DNA of 64,000 nucleotides, taken from contig NZ_CP111043.1 of assembly GCF_026250525.1 (NCBI RefSeq), forward strand, positions 3,029,001-3,093,000, given 5' to 3'. Every line of letters begins with the position of its first letter. The first letter of the stretch is position 1. Origin of the DNA: Chondrinema litorale. GTDB taxonomy: Bacteria > Bacteroidota > Bacteroidia > Cytophagales > Flammeovirgaceae. A model generated the notes under the pieces. It was not told the origin of the DNA. It did not search any database and saw nothing but the letters and a program-made list of their open reading frames with translations. The position numbers and the translations under genes were made by a program. Positions 25,816 to 35,568 of this stretch are shown here, piece by piece.

Positions 25816-28710
25816 TTAAATTGCCTGTTCTTCTTCAAACTCTGAAACTGGGATACAACTACACACCAGATTTCTATCTCCAAATGCACTGTCGATTCTT
25901 CTTACACTTGGCCAGAATTTGTTGGTTTTAAGATAAGGAAGCGGATAAGCAGCTTCTTCTCTTGTGTATGGGTATTCCCATGTATCTGCTAATAGCATAT
26001 TTGCTGTGTGAGGTGCATTTTTAAGCACATTATTCACAGCATCAGTTTTGCCTTCTTCAACACCAGCTATTTCGTTTCTAATGGCAATTAAAGCATCGCA
26101 GAATCTGTCTAGTTCTTCTTTAGACTCACTTTCTGTTGGCTCAACCATTAAAGTACCTGGTACTGGGAAAGAAACAGTAGGAGCATGGAAACCATAATCC
26201 ATTAATCTCTTAGCAATGTCTTCTACTTCGATTCCTGCTTTCTTAAACTCACGGCAATCTACGATCATCTCGTGTGCACAGAATCCATTTTTACCAGTAT
26301 ATAAAATCGGATAGTGTGCTTGTAACTTAGCTCTCATGTAGTTGGCATTTAAAATCGCCATTCTGGTAGCATTGGTTAGACCTTCTGTGCCCATCATGGC
26401 AATGTAAGCATAAGAGATTGGCAAGATGCTAGCACTTCCCCAAGGAGCAGCAGAAATTGCAGATATAGCGTTTTCTCCTCCAGTTTCAACTTCGCTATGT
26501 CCTGGTAAATAAGGAGCAAGCTCGGTAGTTACACCAATTGGGCCCATACCAGGTCCACCACCACCGTGAGGGATACAGAATGTTTTATGTAGATTAAGGT
26601 GGCAAACATCAGCACCAATATTCGCAGGGCTTGTTAAACCAACTTGTGCATTCATGTTTGCACCATCCATGTATACTTTACCTCCATGTTGGTGGATAAT
26701 CTCACATATTTCAATAATACCTTCCTCATACACACCGTGGGTTGATGGATAGGTTACCATTAGTGCAGATAAAGTATCGCTAAATTTCTCTGCTTTCTCT
26801 TTAAGGTCTGCGATATCGATGTTACCTTTTTCATCACATTTAACAATTACCACTTTCATACCTGCCATTACTGCACTTGCAGGGTTAGTACCATGTGCAG
26901 AAGAAGGAATAAGGGCAACATTACGGTGCTCATTGCCATTGTTTTGGTGGAATGCCCTAATTACCATTAAGCCAGCATATTCGCCCTGAGCTCCTGAATT
27001 TGGTTGTAATGAAACTGCATCGAAACCTGTAATCTCTTGTAACCAGTTTTCAAGATTCACAAATAACTTTTGGTAGCCTTGCGCTTGGTCTTTGGGAACA
27101 AACGGGTGTAAAGCTCCAAACTCTGGCCATGTAACAGGAATCATTTCAGTAGTCGCATTCAATTTCATTGTACAAGAACCTAATGAAATCATTGAGTGAA
27201 CTAGAGAAAGGTCTTTGTTTTCGAGGCTTTTTAAGTAGCGAAGCATCTCATGCTCTGAGTGGTATTTGTTAAATACCTCAAAAGTAAGGTATTCTGTAGA
27301 GCGTTGAAGCTTTTCTTCTAAAGTGAAATCTATTTCAGTATTATTTGCTTCAATTTCGCCTTTTAGCGCTAATGCTTCTTTAAATATTTCTAGTAGTTCT
27401 TTAACGTCTGCCAAAGTAGTGGTTTCGTTTAAAGAAATACATATATGGTTTTCGTCAGGGTAGTGCAGGTTGATTTTTTTAGCTAATGCTACCTGCTTAA
27501 TTTTTTCCTGTTCTGTATGATCGTGTAAAACTAATTGTAAGGTATCGAAGTGAGTTTTGTTGGTGATAGTAAAACCTAGCTCAGTTAATCCTTTTGAAAG
27601 CACAGAAGTTAAACCATAAACTCTCAATGCAATATTTTTAAGCCCTTCTGCACCGTGATAAACTGCATAGGCAGCAGCCATAACAGCCAGTAGTACTTGT
27701 GCGGTACAAATATTAGAGGTCGCTCTTTCTCTTTTGATGTGTTGCTCACGGGTTTGTAAAGCCATTCTGTAAGCTACTTTTCCATCAACATCTTTAGAAA
27801 CCCCAATTATTCTACCCGGTAAAAGTCTTTTGTAGCTTTCTCTTGTTGCCAAAAATCCAGCGTGAGGACCACCATAACCCATCGGTACACCAAATCTCTG
27901 AGAAGAACCCACTACAATATCAGCATCCATTTCTCCTGGAGATTTTAGTAGTAACAAGCTTAACAAATCTACGGCAGCACCAACTTGCACATTTTGTTCA
28001 TGAGCTGCTGCAATAAAATCTGTATAATCTAGTACTTCTCCTTCTGTGTGAGGATATTGCAATAAAACTCCAAACAACTTCTCATCAAACAAATCTAGCT
28101 CATCAATAGAACCAATAGTCATTTCAACACCGATAGGAGCCGTTCTGGTTTTAAGCAAATCTATTGTTTGCGGATGGCAATGTTTTGAAACAAAAAACTT
28201 GTTAGCTCCTTTCTTGCTACGAGCTACATTAGAGTGCATCATCGCCATAGCTTCAGCAGCAGCAGTTCCTTCGTCAAGTAGCGATGCGTTGGCAATTTCC
28301 ATTCCTGTAAGATCAGAAACCACAGTTTGGAAATTGAGTAACATTTCTAGTCTACCCTGTGCAATTTCAGCTTGATATGGCGTGTATGCAGTGTACCATG
28401 CTGGATTTTCTAGAATGTTTCTAAGAATTACATTCGGTACATAGCAGTCGTGATACCCCATACCAATGTAAGACTTAAAGATTTTATTTTTGCTGGCTAG
28501 TTCTTTAAAAGACTTCAGAAAATCGTGCTCTGTTTGTGCTTTTGGCAGATTTAGCGGTTGCTTTAAGCGAATATTTTCAGGTATAGTTTTATTAATTAGT
28601 TCGTCCACTGAGGAAACTCCAATGCTTTTTAGCATTTCTTCTATCTCAATAGAAGAGGGACTATTGTGACGTTTTTCAAAACGATCAAAATTGTTGAGAT
28701 TTATTTTCAT
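25816..28710 (-). CDS. gcvP: Glycine dehydrogenase (aminomethyl-transferring), P protein
   Basis: 964 residues, the single-chain fused form of the glycine cleavage system P protein. It decarboxylates glycine and passes the aminomethyl group to the lipoyl H protein. The PLP lysine is Lys709 in [18 protein letters not shown]. The N-terminal pseudo-half carries [16 protein letters not shown] and [14 protein letters not shown], and the C-terminal half [15 protein letters not shown]. No gcvT or gcvH adjacent. A leader of about 90 bases with a small hairpin lies upstream. Confidence 0.98.
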   Translation of the reverse strand: MKINLNNFDRFEKRHNSPSSIEIEEMLKSIGVSSVDELINKTIPENIRLKQPLNLPKAQTEHDFLKSFKELASKNKIFKSYIGMGYHDCYVPNVILRNILENPAWYTAYTPYQAEIAQGRLEMLLNFQTVVSDLTGMEIANASLLDEGTAAAEAMAMMHSNVARSKKGANKFFVSKHCHPQTIDLLKTRTAPIGVEMTIGSIDELDLFDEKLFGVLLQYPHTEGEVLDYTDFIAAAHEQNVQVGAAVDLLSLLLLKSPGEMDADIVVGSSQRFGVPMGYGGPHAGFLATRESYKRLLPGRIIGVSKDVDGKVAYRMALQTREQHIKRERATSNICTAQVLLAVMAAAYAVYHGAEGLKNIALRVYGLTSVLSKGLTELGFTITNKTHFDTLQLVLHDHTEQEKIKQVALAKKINLHYPDENHICISLNETTTLADVKELLEIFKEALALKGEIEANNTEIDFTLEEKLQRSTEYLTFEVFNKYHSEHEMLRYLKSLENKDLSLVHSMISLGSCTMKLNATTEMIPVTWPEFGALHPFVPKDQAQGYQKLFVNLENWLQEITGFDAVSLQPNSGAQGEYAGLMVIRAFHQNNGNEHRNVALIPSSAHGTNPASAVMAGMKVVIVKCDEKGNIDIADLKEKAEKFSDTLSALMVTYPSTHGVYEEGIIEICEIIHQHGGKVYMDGANMNAQVGLTSPANIGADVCHLNLHKTFCIPHGGGGPGMGPIGVTTELAPYLPGHSEVETGGENAISAISAAPWGSASILPISYAYIAMMGTEGLTNATRMAILNANYMRAKLQAHYPILYTGKNGFCAHEMIVDCREFKKAGIEVEDIAKRLMDYGFHAPTVSFPVPGTLMVEPTESESKEELDRFCDALIAIRNEIAGVEEGKTDAVNNVLKNAPHTANMLLADTWEYPYTREEAAYPLPYLKTNKFWPSVRRIDSAFGDRNLVCSCIPVSEFEEEQAI

Positions 28711-28756
28711 TGATGATGGACAAAATTAAATTAAAATCCGTTTGGTTACCTTCTTC

Positions 28757-28774
28757 GCCTCTTATCGCGGAGGC
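28757..28774 (-). promoter_or_regulatory. Small hairpin in the gcvP leader
   Basis: GCCTC / GAGGC arms around an 8-base loop, between the candidate gcvP promoter and its start codon. It does not match the glycine riboswitch consensus and has no T-run, so its role, if any, is unknown. Confidence 0.3.
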
Positions 28775-28803
28775 TATTCTTTGGGTGATCAGTAAATTTG
28801 CCG

Positions 28804-28811
28804 CAAATATA
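28804..28811 (-). promoter_or_regulatory. Candidate -7 promoter element of gcvP
   Basis: On the minus strand this reads TATATTTG, a match to TANNTTTG, about 94 bases upstream of the gcvP start codon. The -33 region is not convincing. Confidence 0.4.
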
Positions 28812-28886
28812 AAAAGTAAAAACTGTGATGTGAAAGAAAATAAATTTGATTCGGATAAAGCGGATTTATACATCATAAAAAAAAAT

Positions 28887-28916
28887 TAAGGAGCCTCAAA
28901 AAAATGAAACTCCTTA
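28887..28916 (-). terminator. Intrinsic terminator of the aminotransferase gene
   Basis: 7-bp arms TAAGGAG / CTCCTTA around a 16-base loop; on the minus strand nine Ts follow. Located 33 bases after the stop of the gene at 28950. Confidence 0.75.
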
Positions 28917-28949
28917 GTAAAATTTAATTACCAAAAGGTAAAAATCAAA

Positions 28950-30125
28950 TTAACCTGGAAGCTCTCTTAAAGCAGCTTCGAAAATCTTAAGTTTTTCAAT
29001 TTTGTGCATACTTACTCGGCACCAGTGTTGGTTGTCGAATTCCCAAACTTTAATACCAATGCCTTGCTCAAGCATTTTTTGTTTGAATTTTTCTCCTTCC
29101 ATCGGAATTGGGAAAAGGATAAAACTGGTATCAGACGGGATGTAATCGTAACCTAAGTCTTTTAAGAATCCATAAGTATATTCTTTAGCTTCAGCATTTT
29201 TAGCTACAGTATACTTCATGTATTCATCATCTTGAAAGCTTGCAATTGCACCACACAATGAAGTTGCAGAAGTTGTGCCTCCTCTTGTGCTATATTTTTT
29301 AATATTTTCTATAGTTTCTGGAAGTGCTATGCAGTAACCAATTCTTAAACCAGCGAAAGCGTGAGCTTTAGAGAATGTTCTTGCAATAATTACATCATGG
29401 CCCTCTTTTAAAAGGCTTCCCATGCCTTTAGCTTCAATGCCACCAGCATAATCGATGTAAGCCTCATCTACAAAAACAGGTTTCTTTTTAGACACTGTTT
29501 TACAGAAATCTTTTAATTTTTCTGTATCTAGAGAAGTTCCAGTTGGGTTATTTGGGTTACAGATATATACGAGACTCGTATCGTCTGAAACTCTTTTTTC
29601 CATTTCTTCAAGATCTAATTTATAATCTGAAGTTAAAGGCACTTTGTCCCAATCTGCTCCGTAAGAACCAGACATTCTTACTAAGGACATGTAGCTAGGG
29701 TCACCAGAGATTACTTTACCGCCTTTAAGACCATAGTATAAAGAAGCAGCCATTAGCAATTCTGTAGAACCAGCTCCAAGAATTACCTGATCTGGTGATA
29801 CACCTTCTTTTTCAGCAATTAGTGTTGTAAACTCTTCTCTTGCATCACGAGGATACATAAAGCTGTCGTTTATTGCATCTATAATAGCTTGTTTAGCTTT
29901 TTCTGAAGGGCCAAATGCATTTTCGTTTGAAAGCAGACGTGCTTTTAATGGAGGTAAGTTTTTTAATTCTTTGCGGGTAAGCTCGTGTTCTGATAAAAAT
30001 TCGAATTCAGGAATTGAGATTTGTGGATTTCTTTTTCCTGCAATAGCAGGAATACCTGCAAATAATCCAGTAGCCAATAGAGAACTAGACTTTAACCAGT
30101 TTCTTCTGTTGATTTTTGAGTTCAT
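28950..30125 (-). CDS. HisC-like PLP aminotransferase with Tat signal
   Basis: 391 residues. N-terminus KINRRNWLKSSSLLATGLFAG is a twin-arginine signal (Arg7-Arg8), with likely cleavage near AIAGK (about 30). The rest is a complete fold-type I aminotransferase of the histidinol-phosphate family: SNENAFGPS (66-74), CNPNNPTG (189-196), Asp220 and Tyr223 in VDEAYIDY, and the PLP Schiff-base Lys253 in RTFSKAHAFAGLRIGY. No his genes nearby. Export implies folding with PLP in the cytoplasm and a role in the periplasm or at the membrane, so histidine synthesis is unlikely. Substrate unknown. A TonB receptor gene lies upstream but a terminator separates them. Confidence 0.88.
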   Translation of the reverse strand: MNSKINRRNWLKSSSLLATGLFAGIPAIAGKRNPQISIPEFEFLSEHELTRKELKNLPPLKARLLSNENAFGPSEKAKQAIIDAINDSFMYPRDAREEFTTLIAEKEGVSPDQVILGAGSTELLMAASLYYGLKGGKVISGDPSYMSLVRMSGSYGADWDKVPLTSDYKLDLEEMEKRVSDDTSLVYICNPNNPTGTSLDTEKLKDFCKTVSKKKPVFVDEAYIDYAGGIEAKGMGSLLKEGHDVIIARTFSKAHAFAGLRIGYCIALPETIENIKKYSTRGGTTSATSLCGAIASFQDDEYMKYTVAKNAEAKEYTYGFLKDLGYDYIPSDTSFILFPIPMEGEKFKQKMLEQGIGIKVWEFDNQHWCRVSMHKIEKLKIFEAALRELPG

Positions 30126-30297
30126 GGGGGGTAATCTTTTTTAGTAAAAAATGTAAGGTTGTTATTGTATGTGTGGTGGTTAAGAAAAGTATTATTTTCT
30201 AATCATTAATAAAGCTATTAAAAAAAAATAATATTTCTAAAGATGCTTTACTTTTTATGAAAATAAATCAACAGATTGTCAAAAATGTTAAAAAAAT

Positions 30298-30329
30298 AAA
30301 AGCGCCACTGTCTAAACAATGGCGCTTTT
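30298..30329 (-). terminator. Intrinsic terminator of the TonB receptor gene
   Basis: 10-bp arms AAAAGCGCCA / TGGCGCTTTT, 12-base loop, T-rich tract following on the minus strand. Confidence 0.85.
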
Positions 30330-30351
30330 GGCTTTAAATGAAATTGGATGG

Positions 30352-32190
30352 TTAAAAATCGAGTCTGAATTTAGCGCCAGCTCTAAACCATCTACCAGGC
30401 ATTGGTACAAGACTTACTTCTGTATATTCTTTATCAAAGATATTAGTAGCTTCGATGTAAATGTTTAGGTTGTCTGATTCGTTGTGCCAATTAACCCTTG
30501 AATCGAATAGCCAATAGTCGGCAAGGCTTACACGGTCTATAAACCTGCTTTTTAATTGGTGGCTAAAGTTTCCAACAATTTTATGATTTACACCTCCAAT
30601 AAATTGATGTTTGAGGTTTTCGAGTACATACCTTGATATTACATTTTCTCTTTCGCTTAGTTGTGCGTCGATGTAAGTATAAGCTAAAGTGATTTGGTTG
30701 ATAAATGCATCTTCGCTCAATAAGTAGTTAAAATCCCATTCGGCAGATATATCTACACCTTGTGTTATTTGTTCTGAGAAGTTTTGCGGCTGCCAAGGAT
30801 CATCTGCATTATTTTTTACCCAGTCGATTTGGTTATCTGTGGTTCTATTGAAATAAGATACTTGAGCATAGAAACCTTTTAAGTAGTATTTAAAACCCGC
30901 TTCATAACTTACCGCAGATTCTGGTTCCAGATCAGGGTTACCAAGGTTTGCAGGGTCTGCATAATATAAATCTGTATAAGTTGGTATTCTGAATGATCTG
31001 CCAACACTTGCAAATGCTCTAGTATTATTTAAAATTTGGTAACTAGCATCTACACCAGGGAAGGCATTCCATCCAAAATCTGAGAACCAATTAAAATATA
31101 CACCTGGTGTAACTAACAGTTTCCCTAAACTGAATTTATGTTCGGTGAAAATACCTAAGTTATCTCTGTTCCAGTTGCCCAAATTTGTGCTCTCTATATC
31201 TTCGTTTCTTAATTCTACACCTAAGCCAGTTACACCTAGTTTACTTTCGTAAGTTGTTTGTAATTCTGCACCGAGGGTATTTGAGGTATGGAAGTTTTCG
31301 TATATTTCTGGTTGCCCTCTTACAAATTGATATTGGTCTTTGTTTCTACGCCAGTAAACTCTTGGCTTAAAAGTCCATTTATTGATTTTTTGCTCATAAG
31401 CAACACTGCTTAAACTAGTTTGTACAGCTTCCCATTGCTGAGTGGCAGATGGCGAAGAATAGAAACCATTTGCTCCAAACTCTTTGTCGGTATAACCAAA
31501 TTGAATATTGAATTTACCTGAAGCAAGTTTTAACTCAGACTGATAAAATACATTATTTATGAAATAGTCTGTATTTTCTCTATAACCGTCTGAAGCATTT
31601 CTAGAAACTGAGATATATTGTCCATACTTTTCGCCTGGTAAAGCTAAAGCTGCTGAACCATTATAGGTTCCAAAGTCACCTCCAAAAGCAGATAGATAGA
31701 TACTTCTTTGTTCAGGAATTTTTGTGATAATATTGATGGCTCCTGCAAAAGCATTTTGTCCATAAATACGAGCAGCAGGTCCTTTTAATACGACTACTTC
31801 GTCTATGTTTTCGAAACCTATTGGCAGGTTTAGCATATGATGGCCTGTTTGCGGGTCAGTTATTTTGATGCCATTAATCAAAACTAGACTTTGCTCAAAA
31901 GTACTGCCTCTTATACTTAAATCTGCTTGCACACCCACAGGACCTCTTTGCCTCACATCTATTCCTGGAAGGTAATTTAAGGCCTCTGGTAAACTTTGTA
32001 CTGGTAGTTGTTTGAGTTTTTTAGCATGTAAAACCTCTATGTTTCTTGCTGATTCAAGAAAAGGAGTTTGAAGACGGTTTTCAGTTATAATCAGCTCTTC
32101 AAGAAGGGTAGAGGTTGTATCAATGTTTTGGGCATAACTAGAAAAAATTGTTGTCCCAACTATTGCGAGTATTAGTAAAATTCTCTTCAT
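30352..32190 (-). CDS. TonB-dependent outer membrane receptor
   Basis: 612 residues. Signal peptide MKRILLILAIVGTTIFSSYAQ, TonB-box-like LLEELIITENR (29-39), a plug domain (about 40-160: ALNYLPGIDVRQRGPVGVQADLSIRG..., VVLKGPAARIYGQNAFAGAINI) and a 22-strand-type barrel ending in an aromatic residue (KFRLDF). There is no N-terminal carboxypeptidase-like domain and no SusD partner, and it is short, so it is nearer BtuB or siderophore receptors than SusC. I see no cobalamin riboswitch upstream. On the minus strand TATCTTTG at 32248-32255 is a possible -7 box. Cargo unknown. Confidence 0.93.
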   Translation of the reverse strand: MKRILLILAIVGTTIFSSYAQNIDTTSTLLEELIITENRLQTPFLESARNIEVLHAKKLKQLPVQSLPEALNYLPGIDVRQRGPVGVQADLSIRGSTFEQSLVLINGIKITDPQTGHHMLNLPIGFENIDEVVVLKGPAARIYGQNAFAGAINIITKIPEQRSIYLSAFGGDFGTYNGSAALALPGEKYGQYISVSRNASDGYRENTDYFINNVFYQSELKLASGKFNIQFGYTDKEFGANGFYSSPSATQQWEAVQTSLSSVAYEQKINKWTFKPRVYWRRNKDQYQFVRGQPEIYENFHTSNTLGAELQTTYESKLGVTGLGVELRNEDIESTNLGNWNRDNLGIFTEHKFSLGKLLVTPGVYFNWFSDFGWNAFPGVDASYQILNNTRAFASVGRSFRIPTYTDLYYADPANLGNPDLEPESAVSYEAGFKYYLKGFYAQVSYFNRTTDNQIDWVKNNADDPWQPQNFSEQITQGVDISAEWDFNYLLSEDAFINQITLAYTYIDAQLSERENVISRYVLENLKHQFIGGVNHKIVGNFSHQLKSRFIDRVSLADYWLFDSRVNWHNESDNLNIYIEATNIFDKEYTEVSLVPMPGRWFRAGAKFRLDF

Positions 32191-32316
32191 TGATTTGATC
32201 AGTTGTTTAATGAAGAGACAAAACTAAATAAAATACTCCCTAAGAATCAAAGATATTTGTCTTAAAACTTGAGTGTATTTATGATTTTAATCAAATTAAA
32301 ATAGTGATAAAAAAAG

Positions 32317-32342
32317 AAAACCCTCCTGAATAGGAAGGTTTT
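32317..32342 (-). terminator. Intrinsic terminator after the rhomboid genes
   Basis: 11-bp arms AAAACCCTCCT / AGGAAGGTTTT with one C-A mismatch and a 4-base loop; T-run on the minus strand. Confidence 0.75.
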
Positions 32343-32363
32343 ATATGTTTAAAAAGCTTAAGG

Positions 32364-33269
32364 CTATTTTTTCTTCTGGCTTGCTTTAAAAAGAATTTGT
32401 TTTTCTTCTTTACTTAATTTCTCATAACCAGACTCCGATATTTTATCTAATATTGCATCAACTACAGCTTGTTCGGGCATTTCGTCTTTGCTTTTATTGT
32501 TTGTTTTATATCCACCTTTAGAAACGGTTACTTTACTTTTTTTGCCATAGGTAACTTTAAATCCAGATTTAGGAGTAAAAATATTAGCAAAAAATTGTAG
32601 CACTGAAGTAACTGGCTTGCTCCAGTCATCACCTCTTTGTAACTGTTTGATAAAGATAAAACCGATTAGTGCTCCACCAAGGTGAGCTACATTACCACCC
32701 GTATTGGTTTGTGGTAATTGAAAAAACGATAGTAATACTGCTACAGCGGCGAGGTATTTTAATTGAACAGGCCCGATAAAGAGCAAGTGAAAACGGTGCT
32801 CCGGTTTAAATGTGGCGGCACCAACTATAATAGCATATACGCCTGCAGATGCTCCAACCATGCCAGAACTTTGCAAACCTAAAATGTAATAAACTAGTAG
32901 ATAAGCAAAACCACCAGCTATACCTCCCCATATATAAAGTGCTACTAGTTTTTGGCTTCCCAGATATTCTTGAATTAGTTTACCAAACCAGTACATAAAA
33001 ATCATATTATAAAGAATATGAAAGAAATCCTGATGGGTAAAGAAATAGGTTATTATTGTCCAGGGCTTAAAAATAAAAGTGCCAAAAGTAGGCTGTAACT
33101 TTATATTATTATAAAAGAAGGAGAACATGCCTGGGTTATCCAGCATACTGGATAAAAAGTATAGTAAATTTACTATAACCCATACAATAACATTGATGAT
33201 AATAAGCTTAACGACACCATTGTTCGGCTTATTCCAGGCATATTTAAAATCTTCGATAAAACTGTTCAT
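32364..33269 (-). CDS. Rhomboid-family intramembrane serine protease
   Basis: 301 residues, six transmembrane helices plus a soluble C-terminal tail (about 220-301, basic then acidic). Catalytic Ser141 in MVGASAGVYAI and His197 in VAHLGGALIGF form the dyad; HILYNMIFMYWFG (84-96) is the conserved helix 2 segment. Cleaves transmembrane substrates in the inner membrane; substrate unknown. Second of two rhomboid genes in tandem, 127 bases apart, last gene before a terminator. Confidence 0.93.
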   Translation of the reverse strand: MNSFIEDFKYAWNKPNNGVVKLIIINVIVWVIVNLLYFLSSMLDNPGMFSFFYNNIKLQPTFGTFIFKPWTIITYFFTHQDFFHILYNMIFMYWFGKLIQEYLGSQKLVALYIWGGIAGGFAYLLVYYILGLQSSGMVGASAGVYAIIVGAATFKPEHRFHLLFIGPVQLKYLAAVAVLLSFFQLPQTNTGGNVAHLGGALIGFIFIKQLQRGDDWSKPVTSVLQFFANIFTPKSGFKVTYGKKSKVTVSKGGYKTNNKSKDEMPEQAVVDAILDKISESGYEKLSKEEKQILFKASQKKK

Positions 33270-33396
33270 TGGAAAAAAGCTGTTAAAAAACTATCCGTAT
33301 TCAGAGTTTGAACAAACAGACTGCTAGGATGGTTTCTGAGTCCTAAATTAAAGGTAATCATTGACTGAGAAATGCACAATCAGCTCCTTCAAAAAA

Positions 33397-34200
33397 TCAC
33401 TTATGTTTTAATATATTAAACTTTATGATTATAAACGCAATTAACATTCCACCAATATGTGCGAAATGAGCTATATTGTCATCGGGTCTTTGCTCAATTA
33501 CAGAATAAATTTCGTAAGCAGCAAAAAATGTAACCAAATAAATTGCTTTTATAGGGAAAAATGGAAAAAACAATAACCTGATTTCCATCTCAGGAAATAA
33601 TAATCCAAAACCTAAAAGCACACCTAAAGTAGCACCAGACGCACCCAGCATCGAACTTTGAGAAACATATGAATTTCTTAAAGATTCCATTATCCCAAGC
33701 ACTTCACCTTGAATTTGTTGGTTGTCAGGATTGCCTGGGTATATTTCATGTACTAAGTTATAAAATTTGAAATAGCGTTGTCCTGTAAAGCCATTTGCAT
33801 AGTCATTGGCAAAATCTAGAAACTTTTCAGGGCTAGGCATGACTCTAAAAGAAGCGATGGCATCTTCCATTTGAGACATTTCAAGATAATTAATTAATCC
33901 GTGAAATAATGAGGCACCAATGCCACATGCTACATAAAAGATTAAGAACTTATTAGAACCCAGAAAGTTTTCTAGCATAGGGCCAAAGAAAAACAGTACG
34001 ATCATGTTACCGAACAAGTGCCAGAAGTCTGCATGTACAAACATGTATGTGAATACCTGATACGGTTGAAAGTTTTCTGAGAAAAGGTATTTAAGTGAAA
34101 GAATGCTACTAAGTGGTAAGTCTAAGAATGATTCAATAAGAAAAACTCCAATATTCAAAACTAGGAGCATTCTAACTGTAGGAGTTATGGGCGCAAACAT
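33397..34200 (-). CDS. Rhomboid-family intramembrane serine protease with loop insertion
   Basis: 267 residues. HADFWHLFGNMIVLFFFGP (56-74) is the helix 2 signature; Ser188 in MLGASGATLGVLLGFG and His248 in HFAHIGGMLIAF give the dyad. Between helices 3 and 4 there is a soluble insert of about 75 residues (105-180, rich in Asp, Asn, Phe and Tyr), larger than in standard rhomboids. The start (MFAPITPTVRMLLVLN) gives a complete first helix. It is followed on the same strand by the second rhomboid gene. Confidence 0.93.
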   Translation of the reverse strand: MFAPITPTVRMLLVLNIGVFLIESFLDLPLSSILSLKYLFSENFQPYQVFTYMFVHADFWHLFGNMIVLFFFGPMLENFLGSNKFLIFYVACGIGASLFHGLINYLEMSQMEDAIASFRVMPSPEKFLDFANDYANGFTGQRYFKFYNLVHEIYPGNPDNQQIQGEVLGIMESLRNSYVSQSSMLGASGATLGVLLGFGLLFPEMEIRLLFFPFFPIKAIYLVTFFAAYEIYSVIEQRPDDNIAHFAHIGGMLIAFIIIKFNILKHK

Positions 34201-34318
34201 TGAAAAATTTTATCAGTAAAGTCTATATCTAAAAATAATTTTCTAAAAAAATATCTGGTTAATTGGTATTGCAAAGCAAATATCAACCAGAAATACCTAC
34301 TCACAAACATAGTTAAAT

Positions 34319-34672
34319 TTAATGAAAAGCGTCTTCTATATGGACGAGCTCTTGTTGTGAAGAGTTTTTAATTATTGATATAATGTCAAAACGAATAAAC
34401 TGATGAGGTGCTCCTGTTGTTTCGAGAAAATGAGTTGCAGCATTCATTATTCTCTCTTCTTGTTGTTCAGAGACGAATTCTTCTGGGTATCCAAATGTAG
34501 TTTTACTACGGGTTTTTACTTCTATGAATAAAACGAATTTTTCATTACTGGCTATAATGTCAATTTCAGCTTTTTTATATCTGAAATTCCTTTCTAGAAT
34601 TTTAAATCCCTTTTTAGAGAGATAATTAACAGCTAGATTTTCTCCAATTTTTCCTTTTTCCAAATTATTCAT
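34319..34672 (-). CDS. YraN/UPF0102 family protein
   Basis: 117 residues. Holliday-junction-resolvase-like nuclease fold: GKIGENLAVNYLSKKGFKILERNFRYKKAEIDIIA, then FIEVKTRS, so the metal-binding Glu/Asp (36, 38) and the E-x-K pair (Glu51, Lys53) are intact. Role uncharacterised, presumed DNA handling. Same strand as the flanking rhomboid and partner-switching genes, with gaps of just over 100 bases. Confidence 0.93.
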   Translation of the reverse strand: MNNLEKGKIGENLAVNYLSKKGFKILERNFRYKKAEIDIIASNEKFVLFIEVKTRSKTTFGYPEEFVSEQQEERIMNAATHFLETTGAPHQFIRFDIISIIKNSSQQELVHIEDAFH

Positions 34673-34779
34673 ACTAAAGAAGTAATTGTTTGGAATAAGA
34701 AAACGATAAGATGAGATTTAATTGGAGAGAGGGGAAAACAGCGCAGCGGGTAGTGAAAGTAAAGTTGTTTAATAACAGA

Positions 34780-35193
34780 TCAGAGAATCAGTGACTTATA
34801 CATTCGGCAAACACTTTTGCCGTCTTGTTTTTCAACCATTATCTTATCCATTATTTTTTTAACAAGTATAAGGCCGATGCCACCTGGCTTTTTGTCTTTG
34901 ATAAGGTTTTCTAAAGTTGGTACATTGTAATCTGTTATGTTAAAGATCTCTCCCTGATCTATTATTGCAAATTCAAGTGTTTTATCAAACTCAGAGATTC
35001 TTATACTAATCTCGTCTGTTTCATTACAGTGGTGTGCGTGTATAATGATATTTGCGCACACCTCATCAATAGCAACTATAATTAGATTCCTCTCAACTTC
35101 AGGAATTTCATAATTACTTAAAATTTTCTCAGCAAACTCTCTAATATCTTTCAGGCTCGATTTGCTGCAATTAATTTTTATTGAGTGCACCAT
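34780..35193 (-). CDS. Anti-sigma-factor-type serine kinase (RsbW-like HATPase)
   Basis: About 137 residues from ATG 35193-35191 (MVHSIKINC); a longer frame from 35223 adds ten basic residues and is less likely. GHKL ATPase: N box AIDEVCANIIIHAHH (Glu-Asn), G1 IIDQGEIF, G2 GGIGLILVKKIMD. Proteins of this size phosphorylate a STAS-domain antagonist and bind a sigma factor or other target. It overlaps the end of the STAS gene by 23 bases, so the two are translationally coupled. Confidence 0.9.
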   Translation of the reverse strand: MVHSIKINCSKSSLKDIREFAEKILSNYEIPEVERNLIIVAIDEVCANIIIHAHHCNETDEISIRISEFDKTLEFAIIDQGEIFNITDYNVPTLENLIKDKKPGGIGLILVKKIMDKIMVEKQDGKSVCRMYKSLIL

Positions 35194-35524
35194 TAAGCAA
35201 TATTTTGGCTTCTTCCTTTTCATTAACTATAGGCAGGATTTTATCCAGCCCAAGAATTTTGAAAACGTTAAAAACTTTTTCGTTCATGCCATATAGTACG
35301 AGATATATTTTCTTTTGTTCGTGATCTTCGATTCTGGATGTAAAAACTCCTATCCCTGGTGAAGAAATGTAATGTAAATTTTCACAGTCGAATAGTAAAA
35401 GCTTTTGATCTTTATTGACTGCCTCTTCAATGGCATCATCCAGTATTAGCGAAGAACTGGCATCAAGTTCACCATTTATCTTAATTATATAATATTTGCC
35501 CTCATTAAAGGTGGTTATTTCCAT
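35171..35524 (-). CDS. STAS-domain anti-anti-sigma factor
   Basis: 117 residues, one STAS domain. FDCENLHYISSPGIGVF (45-61) is the segment that carries the phosphoacceptor Ser in SpoIIAA and RsbV. Here it reads SSPG instead of DSSG, so Ser54 or Ser55 would be the site and the exact residue is uncertain. Predicted to be phosphorylated by the kinase encoded next and dephosphorylated by the SpoIIE protein encoded before it. Confidence 0.92.
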   Translation of the reverse strand: MEITTFNEGKYYIIKINGELDASSSLILDDAIEEAVNKDQKLLLFDCENLHYISSPGIGVFTSRIEDHEQKKIYLVLYGMNEKVFNVFKILGLDKILPIVNEKEEAKILLNGALNKN

Positions 35525-35568
35525 AGTATTGTCACAAATAAAAAACCAGTGTTTAATTCAATCAAATA

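Noticed and set aside
28711..28803. Glycine riboswitch upstream of gcvP
   Set aside because: None of the conserved glycine aptamer segments is present; only a 5-bp hairpin is seen.
28685..28876. 63-codon minus-strand frame overlapping the gcvP start
   Set aside because: It lies across the gcvP leader and start in another frame, with no start signal or protein-like pattern.
32191..32316. Cobalamin riboswitch upstream of the TonB receptor
   Set aside because: No B12-box-like sequence; the region is plain AT-rich DNA with a possible -7 box.
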